From the NCBI RefSeq assembly GCF_014205015.1, contig NZ_JACHMO010000001.1:4092001-4156000 (forward strand): a stretch of DNA of 64,000 nt, read 5' to 3'. The position numbers and the translations under genes are program-made. Source of the stretch: Saccharothrix ecbatanensis. Lineage in GTDB: Bacteria > Actinomycetota > Actinomycetes > Mycobacteriales > Pseudonocardiaceae. The notes beneath the pieces were generated by a model, which worked only from the letters and a program-made list of their open reading frames with translations, was not told where the DNA came from and searched no databases. Positions 37,469-45,706 of the stretch are shown in pieces; position 1 is the first letter of the stretch, and the number at the start of each line of letters is the position of its first letter.

Positions 37469-37494
37469 GACCTGCTGACCGAAGTCAGCAGGTC
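37469..37494 (-). terminator. Hairpin at the end of the S33 peptidase gene
   Basis: GACCTGCTGAC (37469-37479) and GTCAGCAGGTC (37484-37494) form a perfect 11-bp stem with a four-base loop. The right arm contains the TGA stop of the minus-strand peptidase gene. Confidence 0.7.
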
Positions 37495-38828
37495 CTGTTG
37501 TGCGCGGGCGCTGTGCGGAGTAGGTAGGAGTCCACGGCGGCCTCGGTGCAGGGGTTGGCGTGGTACACACCGTGGCCGGGGCCGTTGAAGGTGACCAGGT
37601 GCGAGCCTTTCGCCTGCCGGTGCACGTTCCGCGCCCACGCGTACGGCGTGGCCACGTCGTAGCGGCTGGTCAGCACGAGGAGCGGCGGGGCGTCGGAAAC
37701 GTCGAGGCGGTGCGGCGGGTTGGTCGGCCGGTCGGTGTACCCGACGCACGTGGCCGCCTCCTGGTGGCCGAGGTACGTGCCGCGCAGCGTGGGCGACGCG
37801 CGCAGTTCCGCCCGCGCCAACGCCCGGTACTCGCCGAAGTCCTCGAACCGCAACGCGAAGTCCTGGCACACCACGGCGTAGCGCAGCGACTCGTAGTTCG
37901 GCTCGAACGACACCCGCGTGCCGCCGACGTCCGCGATGAGCGACGCCAAGCCCTCCCACGACCCACCCCGGAGGTCGAAGAACGCGTACGAGATCAGCTC
38001 GCGCTGCCCCAGACCGATCTCGTCCGCGACACGCAGCGCCTTCTCCCACGCCGCGCGGACGTCCTGTCCGTGCAAGGCGCACGTCGTGTTCTCCGCGCAC
38101 CACGCGACGAACACACCGAACGACTCCTCCACGGCCAGCGCCCGGTCCAGCACGAGCCGGCGCTGGTCGACGCTGTGGTCGATCACGCCGTCCAGCACCA
38201 TCGAGCGGACCCGGGCGCCGAACAGCTCCGCGTACTGCTGGCCCAGCAGCGTGCCGTAGGAGATGCCGTAGAAGCTGATCTCGCGCTCCCCCAACGCCTT
38301 CCGCACCGCGTCCATGTCCCGCGCCGAACGGGCCGTGTCCACGTGGTCGAACACCGGGTGGCGGGCACGGCAGTCCTCGCGCACCGCGAGGTTGTGCCGG
38401 GCCAGCGCGGCGAACTCGGTCTCGTCCGCCGGGTGCTCACCGGGGTGGGCCGCCATCAGCTCGGGCGAACAGCGGATCGCCGAGCTGTTGTTCGTGCCCA
38501 GCTGGTCGAAGCCGACGACGTCGAACCTGGCCCGCACGTCGGCGCTCAGGTACGGGGCGCGGGCGAACTCCGCACCGGACCCGCCGGGACCACCGGCGTC
38601 GACGAACACCACGCCGATCCGACGTGCCGGATCGGTGGCGCGGACCCGCGACACGGCCAGATCCACCCGCGGGCCACGCGGGTCCGACCAGTCCAGCGGC
38701 ACGGACACCGCTCCGCACTCGGCGGTCGGCTGGTCGGGGCACGGCTGCCAGGCGATCGTCGTCGCCTCGGCCTCCGGTGCGACCACGAGCAGACCCGCGG
38801 CCAGGACGGTGGCGAGCAACATCCGCAT
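37485..38828 (-). CDS. Secreted alpha/beta-hydrolase peptidase, S33 tripeptidyl aminopeptidase type
   Basis: The protein has 447 residues from ATG 38828, just after GGGGGAA; ATG 38822 is a close alternative. A signal peptide of about 23 residues ends AEA. The fold shows the oxyanion-hole strand VVFVDAGGPGGSG, the nucleophile elbow GISYGTLLGQQYA (Ser), Asp in TSRYDVATPYA and His in GPGHGVYHA. The C-terminal TAP-like segment after the lid is typical of Streptomyces-type secreted tripeptidyl aminopeptidases and proline iminopeptidase relatives. It should trim N-terminal peptides outside the cell. It is divergent from the pectate lyase. Confidence 0.85.
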   Translation of the reverse strand: MRMLLATVLAAGLLVVAPEAEATTIAWQPCPDQPTAECGAVSVPLDWSDPRGPRVDLAVSRVRATDPARRIGVVFVDAGGPGGSGAEFARAPYLSADVRARFDVVGFDQLGTNNSSAIRCSPELMAAHPGEHPADETEFAALARHNLAVREDCRARHPVFDHVDTARSARDMDAVRKALGEREISFYGISYGTLLGQQYAELFGARVRSMVLDGVIDHSVDQRRLVLDRALAVEESFGVFVAWCAENTTCALHGQDVRAAWEKALRVADEIGLGQRELISYAFFDLRGGSWEGLASLIADVGGTRVSFEPNYESLRYAVVCQDFALRFEDFGEYRALARAELRASPTLRGTYLGHQEAATCVGYTDRPTNPPHRLDVSDAPPLLVLTSRYDVATPYAWARNVHRQAKGSHLVTFNGPGHGVYHANPCTEAAVDSYLLRTAPAHNRTC

Positions 38829-38918
38829 GGTTCCCCCAACCCTCAGCGGAAGCACACCGTGTCACCGGGTTGACGCGGCGCGCAACCCCTCAGTACCGGC
38901 CGGCGCACCGCCGATCAA

Positions 38919-38999
38919 TTCACGAATCCGCCTCCTGACTCACGCCCACCGGTTCACGAATGTGACCGACACCGGCCGATTTTGTTCACGAGTATGACC
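38919..38999. repeat. Three spaced copies of TTCACGA upstream of the pectate lyase
   Basis: TTCACGAATCCGCCT (38919), TTCACGAATGTGACC (38953) and TTCACGAGTATGACC (38985) start 34 and 32 bases apart, about three helical turns. The last two match at 13 of 15 positions. They lie 40-120 bases upstream of the lyase promoter, the place for an activator or repressor array. Confidence 0.5.
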
Positions 39000-39036
39000 A
39001 GCCAGGCATTTTCCACCGAATGCCGTGGACGGGCCG

Positions 39037-39065
39037 TTGACCGCAGGTGGCGGACCTCCTAGCAT
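39037..39065 (+). promoter_or_regulatory. Sigma-70-type promoter for the pectate lyase gene
   Basis: TTGACC (39037-39042) and TAGCAT (39060-39065) are separated by exactly 17 bases. Transcription would begin near 39072, giving a leader of about 98 bases before the ATG at 39170. Confidence 0.6.
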
Positions 39066-39169
39066 CCGACGGGGAAACGGTTTTCGAACCTCTGACGTTT
39101 CACGTCAATGAACCGGTCTATTCCACCGCCGTCACAGGAGAAGCGCCTTTCGACCCTACGGAGACTTAC

Positions 39170-40558
39170 ATGCGCGTGAGACCCCTGATCGCCTGTGTCT
39201 GCCTGTTAGCCGGCGCATTGGTTGTAGTGGCATCCTCCACCGCACAGGCCGCGCCCACGCGGTACGAGGCGGAGGCGTCGCCGGCGGTGTGTTCCGGCTC
39301 GGTGGATTCCAACTGGTCCGGCTACTCCGGCACCGGGTTCTGCAACGGCTCCAACTCCACCAGCGGCTACGCCCAGTTCACGGTGAACGCCTCGGCCGCC
39401 GGCACGGCGACGGTGGGAGTCCGGTTCGCCAACGGCACGTCCACCGCCCGTCCCGCCAACCTGGTCGTGAACGGGTCGACGGTCCAGACGCCGTCGTTCG
39501 AGGGCACGGGCGCGTGGTCGACCTGGGTGACCAAGACGCTGACCGTGTCGGTGAACGCGGGCAGCAACACCATCCGGCTGAACCCGACCACGTCCAACGG
39601 CCTGCCCAACGTCGACTTCCTCGACGTCGAGGCGGGGGGCGACGACCCGCCACCACCGCCCGGCGGGATCGTCGGCTGGGCGACGCAGGCCGGCGGCACC
39701 ACCGGCGGCGAGGGCGGCTCGACCGTCACCGTGAGCACCTTCGCGGACTTCAAGACCCAGGCGCAGGCCTCGGGCGCCCGGACCATCCTGGTCAACGGCA
39801 TGCTCAGCGGCTCGGGCACCGTCGCGATCAGCGCGAACAAGACGATCCGCGGCGTCGGCGCCAACTCGGGCATCTCCGGGACGACCCTCGGCATCGAGGA
39901 CATGCACCCGGCGAACGTGATCGTCCAGAACATGAACATCCGCGGGGTGCCGGGTCGGGACGCGATCCAGATCGAGAGCGCCACGCACATCTGGATCGAC
40001 CACAACACCATGTCCAGCACCATCGAGGACAACCCGGACTACTACGACGGCATGCTGGACATCACGCACGCCGCCGACTACATCACCGTGTCGTGGAACG
40101 TCATCCGCAACCACTGGAAGACGTCGCTGGTCGGCCACTCCGACGGCAACGGCGGTGAAGACCGCGGTCACCTGCGGGTCACGTACCACCACAACTGGTT
40201 CGACCACACCTTCGAGCGCAGTCCCCGGGTGCGCTTCGGTGAGACGGTCCACGTGTTCAACAACTACTACTCCGATGTCGACAACAACGCCGATTCGTAC
40301 GCCATCGCCTCGCTCATGAACGCCGGACTGCTCGTGGAGGGCAACGTCTTCGAGCGGGTGCGGCAAGCATGCTGGTCGGCGAGCGGGTATGCGGATTCCG
40401 ATCCGGGACGGTTGGTGGCGCGCGACAATTCGCTCATCTCGTCCGGGCCGTGTGAGGTCAACGGCACGGTGGCCCCGATCCCGTACACCTACACCGCGGA
40501 AGCCGTCGGCACGGTCAAATCGTCCGTCACGGCGGGTGCCGGCGCGGGCAAGCTCTGA
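39170..40558 (+). CDS. Secreted PL1 pectate lyase with N-terminal CBM35
   Basis: The protein has 462 residues from ATG 39170, with GGAG seven bases upstream. A signal peptide of about 28 residues ends AQA. Residues 31-160 form a CBM35-like module (TRYEAEASPAVCSG start, VDFLDVEAGG end), joined by a proline linker to the PL1 beta-helix. Conserved lyase features are IWIDHNTMSS, the calcium-site DGMLDITHAADYITVSWN segment and the catalytic arginine region FERSPRVRFG. It should cleave polygalacturonate by beta-elimination with calcium. It has its own promoter and is followed by a perfect hairpin. Confidence 0.92.
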   Translation: MRVRPLIACVCLLAGALVVVASSTAQAAPTRYEAEASPAVCSGSVDSNWSGYSGTGFCNGSNSTSGYAQFTVNASAAGTATVGVRFANGTSTARPANLVVNGSTVQTPSFEGTGAWSTWVTKTLTVSVNAGSNTIRLNPTTSNGLPNVDFLDVEAGGDDPPPPPGGIVGWATQAGGTTGGEGGSTVTVSTFADFKTQAQASGARTILVNGMLSGSGTVAISANKTIRGVGANSGISGTTLGIEDMHPANVIVQNMNIRGVPGRDAIQIESATHIWIDHNTMSSTIEDNPDYYDGMLDITHAADYITVSWNVIRNHWKTSLVGHSDGNGGEDRGHLRVTYHHNWFDHTFERSPRVRFGETVHVFNNYYSDVDNNADSYAIASLMNAGLLVEGNVFERVRQACWSASGYADSDPGRLVARDNSLISSGPCEVNGTVAPIPYTYTAEAVGTVKSSVTAGAGAGKL

Positions 40559-40574
40559 CCCTATTTCCGGACAA

Positions 40575-40605
40575 GGCGGCGGCCGGGCACCGACCGGCCG
40601 CCGCC
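40575..40605 (+). terminator. Terminator of the pectate lyase gene
   Basis: GGCGGCGGCCGG (40575-40586) and CCGGCCGCCGCC (40594-40605) form a perfect 12-bp stem with a seven-base loop, 17 bases after the stop. Confidence 0.75.
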
Positions 40606-40631
40606 CAGCCGGGATTGCTGGAACTCGCGGC

Positions 40632-40748
40632 TCAGGCCGTCACGCCCGCGTCCATCGGGCCGGGGAGGGTCACGGTGACCACGAGGCCGCCGTCGGCGCG
40701 TGGTTCGGCGGCTACGGCGCCGCCGTGGGAGTGGGCCACCGCTCCCCA
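40632..40748 (-). pseudogene. C-terminal scrap of a histidine kinase
   Basis: On the minus strand the frame ends with WGAVAHSHGGAVAAEPRADG and then GLVVTVTLPG before the stop, matching the last strands of a HATPase domain (usually AHGG...DGG...V-x-LP). No other kinase motifs lie upstream, where the frame becomes random. It is a remnant, not a gene. The rest of 40606-40867 shows nothing further. Confidence 0.5.
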
Positions 40749-40867
40749 TCGAAGCGCTGGCGGTGCCATAAGACACCAGCCTTGCGACGCGTTGCCAGAT
40801 CCGGCCTTCGGAGCCGGCCTCAGGGCCTCCCGGCTCCGGCCGAACCGCCAACTGCGACGATTCGCCT

Positions 40868-41218
40868 GTGAGCTATGACCTTGCGGTGTGGGACGGTGAA
40901 CGCCCGCGCGACAACCACCAAGCGGGCCTCGTCTACGACGAGCTCTATGAGAGCTACCTGGAGTCGGATGATGTCGTTGTGCCTCCGACGCCGCGCATCG
41001 TGGGCTATGTCGGGGCGCTCGTCGACCGATACCCCGACGACATCGACGGCCGCACCGTTTGGGCGTCACCACCGGTCATCGACGAGGCCTCAGGGCCGAT
41101 CGTGTACCTGACCATGGCCTACAGCCAGGCTGAGGAAGTATCCGGGCACGCCGCATCGCTGGCTCGCGAGCACGGACTCGTGTGTTACGACCCGCAGGCA
41201 GAATCTCTGCGGTCATGA
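40868..41218 (+). CDS. Small cytoplasmic hypothetical protein
   Basis: The protein has 116 residues from GTG 40868, with no evident ribosome site, so the message may be leaderless. It opens MSYDLAVWDGERPRD and ends GLVCYDPQAESLRS, a pattern I have seen in short actinobacterial proteins without assigned function. It is acidic and lacks membrane segments. Its neighbours give no clue. Confidence 0.65.
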   Translation: MSYDLAVWDGERPRDNHQAGLVYDELYESYLESDDVVVPPTPRIVGYVGALVDRYPDDIDGRTVWASPPVIDEASGPIVYLTMAYSQAEEVSGHAASLAREHGLVCYDPQAESLRS

Positions 41219-41299
41219 ATTGATCGCTCTCAGAATTGCGAGATGTTCCGGCGCGCGGGGTGCTTCAAGCCGAAAGTAGTTCTCTCGGCGATCAGCCGC

Positions 41300-43657
41300 T
41301 CAGTCGGTGACGGTGGCGGCCACGATGCAGGTGTCGTCCAGCGGGGTGGCGGGGACCAGGCGGGAGGTCAGCGCCTGCGGCATCTCCGCCGGGTCCAGGT
41401 CGGCGATGAACCCGATGATCTCCTCCATCAGCCGTTCCAGGTCGTCACCGCGCGCGCCGGAGGAGGGGCGGCGTTCGATGAGGCCGTCGGTGAACATCAG
41501 CACGGTGTCACCGGGGGCGAGGTGGGTGCGGGCCGTCGCGTACACCGCTCCCGACACGGCGCCCAGGATGGTGCCCGTCGGCCGGTCGAGCCGGTGCACC
41601 TCGTTCGCCCGCAGCAGCAGCGGCGTGGGGTGGCCGGCTTGCGCCCACGACAGCCTGCGGGTGGTCGGCTCGAACCGGCTGACGATCGCCGACGCCAGCG
41701 TGATGCCTTCGCCGCTGGTCAGCATCCGGTTCAGCACGTCGAGGACACCGGCCGGGTCGGGGTTGGTGAGCGCGGCGCCGGTGAGCGCGAACCGCAGCTT
41801 CGCCATCGCCGCCGCGGTCGCCAGGCCGTGGCCCGCCACGTCGCCGATCGCGAGCAACGTGCTGCCGTCGTCGATCGGGAACGCGTGGTACCAGTCGCCG
41901 CCGACCTGCGCCCACTTCTCGGCCGCCAGGTAGCGCACGGCGACGCGCATCCCGGGCAGTTCGAGCGGCCGGCTCGGCAACGGCAGCACGGCGGAGCGCA
42001 GGTGGTTCGCCACCTGGTGCTCCTTCGCGAACTGCTCGCTCAGGTCGAACATCCGCTTCTCCGCGCGCCGGGTCGCGGTCACGTCCTGGAGCACGACGTC
42101 CAGCCGGACCGGCCGGCCCTCGACGTCCAGCACGGGTTCGCCGATGAACCGGCCGCACCGGATCTGGTCGCCGGCGCGCAGGTGCAGTTCCGAGTCGGTG
42201 CGCTCGCCCTGCTCCAGCATCCGGCGCACGGCGTTCTGGAGGATCGGCAGGTCCTCGGGGACGACCGACTGCCGGATCTCGTCCAGCGACATGGGGCCGA
42301 GCGCCGGGTCGCGGTCGAAGATGACGTAGAGCTGCTCGGACCAGTCGATCTCGTTGGTCACGAGGTTCCACTCGCCCCAGCCGATGTCGCCCAGGCGCTG
42401 GACGCTGCGCAGCCGCTCCAGCTGCAACGGGTCCTCGTGCTCGTGCCAGGCCAGGATCAGCCCGTCGCCGAACTTGCCGATGGTCAGCGTGTAGCGGCCG
42501 TACTGCGGCAGACCGGGGGTGTTCTCCTGGTAGTCGAAGGTGTCCAGCACCTCCCGCACGCCCGTGCGGAGCACGCGGTGGTACGCCGCCCACAGCTCGG
42601 TCCCCGCGACCGTCGGGTAGCTGGTGAGGATGGTCCGCCCGACCAGTTGCCGGTACCGGCGGCCGGCGAAGTCGACCGCGTCGGGGCTGGCGGCCTCGAA
42701 CCGGAAGTCCACCACACCCCCGTCCGGGCCGTGGACCGCGCCGAGCAGCGCCACCGAGCCGGGCAGCACGTCGAGCATGTGCTGGACCCACAGCGTCCAG
42801 TTACGGCCTTGACCTGCGCCTTCCGTGCTCAGCAACGCCAGCAGCGTGGAGCCCGCCGCGCCGGTCAGCACCTCCAGCTCCCACTGCTCCTCGGCCGAGA
42901 ACTCGTGGCTGTCGGCCCACAGCAGGCCGATCACGCCGGCGGTGCGCGTCCGGTCGCGGAACGGGAGCCAGGCACGTGACCTCCACACCGTCTCGGGGTC
43001 GCCGACCAGGGTGTACCGGCGACGGGCCTCCGCCAGGTCGGGCAGCCACTGGGGCAGGCCGCTGCGGACCGCGGCGAGGACGCCCGTCGCCAGCTGCGGC
43101 GGCACCCGCTCCCACTGCAGCCGCACCTTGGCGGGCACGTTAGCGGCGGCCTCCAGCCGGATCCCGCCGTCGGGTTCCAGCAGGTAGACCAGCACGCCGT
43201 CGCAGCCGACGTGCTCGCGGACGAGGTCGGCCAGTTCCTCGGGGTCGGCCGCCGTGCCGATCGCCGCGAGGGCCACGGGCTGCGGCGTGCGTTCACCCAT
43301 CGGAGCCGGTGAGGGCTTCGGGATGTCGGGTCGCGGCCCGTCGCGGGCAGGTTCGCCATGACCGTCGCTGGGCACGGGGCGCGGTCCGGGCGGCAGCGGT
43401 GGCGGCGGCACGCCCAGCACGCCCGCGGCGATGACGACCAGGTCGGCGCCCGTGGCCTGCGCGAGCCGCACCATGTCCTCGAACGCCTCGTCCGGTCGGT
43501 ACGACAGCCGCTCGGCGAGCACCCCTTTGGCCTGCTCGACCACGGCCTGTCGGCGCGCGGCGGCGCGCAGCCGGTCGATCTCGTCACGCTGCCTGGCGAC
43601 GAGATCGGCCAGCGCGGAGCCGGTCGGATCCCGCTGCACTGCCATCGCGTCCAGCAT
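41300..43657 (-). CDS. ANTAR-GAF-PAS-PP2C (SpoIIE-type) phosphatase
   Basis: The protein has 785 residues from ATG 43657 (ATG 43645 also possible). Residues about 10-70 form an ANTAR-like helical bundle (RQAVVEQAKGVLAERL then YRPDEAFEDMVRLAQATG), normally an RNA-binding antiterminator domain. A GAF domain follows a proline-rich linker, then PAS segments (DIGWGEWNLVTNEIDWSEQL), and a C-terminal SpoIIE-type PP2C domain with GGDWYHAF, IGDVAGHGLATAAAMA and MFTDGLIERR holding the metal-binding aspartates. Such phosphatases dephosphorylate anti-sigma-factor antagonists and so switch sigma factors. No partner kinase or antagonist lies nearby, so the target is unknown. Confidence 0.88.
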   Translation of the reverse strand: MLDAMAVQRDPTGSALADLVARQRDEIDRLRAAARRQAVVEQAKGVLAERLSYRPDEAFEDMVRLAQATGADLVVIAAGVLGVPPPPLPPGPRPVPSDGHGEPARDGPRPDIPKPSPAPMGERTPQPVALAAIGTAADPEELADLVREHVGCDGVLVYLLEPDGGIRLEAAANVPAKVRLQWERVPPQLATGVLAAVRSGLPQWLPDLAEARRRYTLVGDPETVWRSRAWLPFRDRTRTAGVIGLLWADSHEFSAEEQWELEVLTGAAGSTLLALLSTEGAGQGRNWTLWVQHMLDVLPGSVALLGAVHGPDGGVVDFRFEAASPDAVDFAGRRYRQLVGRTILTSYPTVAGTELWAAYHRVLRTGVREVLDTFDYQENTPGLPQYGRYTLTIGKFGDGLILAWHEHEDPLQLERLRSVQRLGDIGWGEWNLVTNEIDWSEQLYVIFDRDPALGPMSLDEIRQSVVPEDLPILQNAVRRMLEQGERTDSELHLRAGDQIRCGRFIGEPVLDVEGRPVRLDVVLQDVTATRRAEKRMFDLSEQFAKEHQVANHLRSAVLPLPSRPLELPGMRVAVRYLAAEKWAQVGGDWYHAFPIDDGSTLLAIGDVAGHGLATAAAMAKLRFALTGAALTNPDPAGVLDVLNRMLTSGEGITLASAIVSRFEPTTRRLSWAQAGHPTPLLLRANEVHRLDRPTGTILGAVSGAVYATARTHLAPGDTVLMFTDGLIERRPSSGARGDDLERLMEEIIGFIADLDPAEMPQALTSRLVPATPLDDTCIVAATVTD

Positions 43658-43764
43658 GGACCGCCATTCCACCCACGGCCAGCCGAGCAGTCCACAGTGG
43701 AGCATGATCCACGCCGCGATTCCCCTTGACCGACTTGTTACCTACCTGAATCGACGCCCGCCCC

Positions 43765-43819
43765 TGGACATGCCGGAGTCGACGGGTTAGCGTCTGCGAC
43801 CAATGTTTACGCAAACATT
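43765..43819 (+). promoter_or_regulatory. Promoter with overlapping LacI-type operator for the second sugar ABC operon
   Basis: TGGACA (43765-43770) and TAGCGT (43788-43793) are 17 bases apart, predicting a start near 43800. The dyad AATGTTTACGCAAACATT (43802-43819; palindromic except for one central pair) begins at the start site, so a bound repressor would block elongation. The same 14-bp core occurs at 50409 and 50485. Confidence 0.75.
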
Positions 43820-43862
43820 TTGCGTGGACATCACCGCCGCCATGTGGCCAACAGGAGTGACG

Positions 43863-44801
43863 ATGACGTCGATCTCGGTGCCGGTCGAGGCACCGCCGGC
43901 ACCGCCGGCACCCCCGGCGCGCCGTGTCCGCCGCCAGCGCCCCGACCGGAAGGGCTGGTTGTTCGTCGCGCCGTTCCTGGTGGTGTTCGCGCTGGTGTTC
44001 CTGGCTCCGATCGTCTACGCGATGTGGTTGAGCCTGTTCCGGGAGCAGGTGTTCTTCGGCGGCACGGAGTTCGTCGGGTTGGACAACTACGCGGCGGTCC
44101 TCACGGACGCGAAGTTCTGGGAGTCGTTCCTGCGGGTCCTGCTCTTCCTGGTGGTCCAGGTGCCGGTCATGTTGCTGCTGGCGCTGGTGGCGGCGTTGGC
44201 GATCGACAGCGCCCGGCTGCACGCGTCCGGCTTCTTCCGGGTCGTGATCTTCCTGCCCTACGCCGTGCCCGGGGTCGTCGCGGTCCTGATGTGGGGCTTC
44301 ATCTACGGCGACAACTTCGGCCTCGCGGCCGACCTGAACGAGTGGCTCGGCCGCAAGGCCGTCGTGCCACTGTCGGACGACTGGATCCTCCCGTCCATCG
44401 GCAACATCGTGACCTGGGAATTCGTCGGCTACAACATGCTGATCTTCTACTCCGCGTTGAAGGTCGTCCCGAACGACCTGTACGAGGCGGCGGCCATCGA
44501 CGGCGCCGGGACGATGCGCACGGTCCTGAGCATCAAACTGCCCGCCATCCGCGGCGCGGTGGTGATCGCGACGATCTTCTCGATCATCGGCAGCTTCCAG
44601 CTGTTCAACGAGCCCAACATCCTGCGCGCCCTGGCGCCCAACGTGATCAGCACCTTCTACACACCCAACATGTACGCCTACAACCTCTCCTTCGGCGGCC
44701 AGCAGTACGACTACTCGGCCACCGTGGCGATCGTCATGGGCGTCATCACCGCGATCATCGCCTACGTCGTGCAGCTGCGCGGCACGCGGAAGGGTGTGTG
44801 A
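43863..44801 (+). CDS. Sugar ABC transporter permease, MalF type (second system)
   Basis: The protein has 312 residues from ATG 43863, six bases after AGGAG. A proline-rich cytoplasmic N-terminus precedes six membrane helices; the EAA loop reads YEAAAIDGAGTMRTVLSIKLP. It forms the channel with the next gene. Operator and promoter lie directly upstream, and no ATPase gene is present, so a shared MsiK-type ATPase is expected. The linked GH35 gene suggests a beta-galactoside as cargo. Confidence 0.92.
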   Translation: MTSISVPVEAPPAPPAPPARRVRRQRPDRKGWLFVAPFLVVFALVFLAPIVYAMWLSLFREQVFFGGTEFVGLDNYAAVLTDAKFWESFLRVLLFLVVQVPVMLLLALVAALAIDSARLHASGFFRVVIFLPYAVPGVVAVLMWGFIYGDNFGLAADLNEWLGRKAVVPLSDDWILPSIGNIVTWEFVGYNMLIFYSALKVVPNDLYEAAAIDGAGTMRTVLSIKLPAIRGAVVIATIFSIIGSFQLFNEPNILRALAPNVISTFYTPNMYAYNLSFGGQQYDYSATVAIVMGVITAIIAYVVQLRGTRKGV

Positions 44802-45676
44802 GCACCGTGCAGAGCCCCCAATCGTCCTTCCTGCGGCCCCGCAAGTCCGTCGTGCTCACGATCCTCATGTCGCTGTTCCTGGTCTACACGCTGGTGCCGC
44901 TGGCGTGGCTGCTGATCAGCGCGACCAAGACACAGCCGGCGCTGTTCAACACATCGGGTCTGTCCTTCGGCGACTCGTTCGCGCTGTTCGACAACATCGT
45001 CGAGACGTTCACCCACGACGACGGGATCTTCCTGCGCTGGCTGGGCAACACCCTGCTGTACGTCGTGGTCGGCGCGGGCGGCGCGACCATCCTCGCGACG
45101 GCCGCCGGGTACGGCATGGCCAAGTACCGCTTCCCGGGCCGCCGCGCGGTGTTCGCCGTGCTGCTGGGCGCCATCGCCATCCCCGGCACCGCCTTGGCCG
45201 TGCCGACGTTCCTCATGTTCAGCAAGCTGGGGCTGACGAACACCCCGTGGGCGATCATCATCCCGTCGCTGATCAGCCCGTTCGGCCTGTACCTGGTGTG
45301 GGTCTACGCCGTCGAGGCGGTCCCGGACGAGGTGATCGAGGCGGCCCGCATCGACGGCGCCGGCGAGGTGCGGATCTTCCTCACGGTGACGCTGCGGCTG
45401 CTCCTGCCAGGCGTCGTCACTGTCGCGCTGTTCGCCGTGGTGTCGACCTGGAACAACTACTTCCTGCCGCTGATCATGCTCAGCGAACCGGACTGGTACC
45501 CGCTGACCGTGGGCCTCAACCAGTGGAGCGCCCAGGCTGCGGGAGTCGGCGCGGAACCGATCTACCACCTCGTGATCACCGGATCGGTGCTCACCATCAT
45601 CCCGCTCGTCGCCGCATTCCTCCTGCTCCAGCGCTTCTGGCAGTCGGGGCTGAGCGCGGGCAGCGTCAAGCAGTAG
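44798..45676 (+). CDS. Sugar ABC transporter permease, MalG type (second system)
   Basis: The protein has 292 residues from GTG 44798, overlapping the previous stop in GTGA. It has six membrane helices and the EAA loop IEAARIDGAGEVRIFLTVTL. It is the partner of the MalF-type subunit. The binding-protein gene starts 31 bases downstream in the same operon. Confidence 0.92.
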   Translation: MSTVQSPQSSFLRPRKSVVLTILMSLFLVYTLVPLAWLLISATKTQPALFNTSGLSFGDSFALFDNIVETFTHDDGIFLRWLGNTLLYVVVGAGGATILATAAGYGMAKYRFPGRRAVFAVLLGAIAIPGTALAVPTFLMFSKLGLTNTPWAIIIPSLISPFGLYLVWVYAVEAVPDEVIEAARIDGAGEVRIFLTVTLRLLLPGVVTVALFAVVSTWNNYFLPLIMLSEPDWYPLTVGLNQWSAQAAGVGAEPIYHLVITGSVLTIIPLVAAFLLLQRFWQSGLSAGSVKQ

Positions 45677-45706
45677 TCGTAACACCGTGTCGAGAGGACA
45701 GCCACA

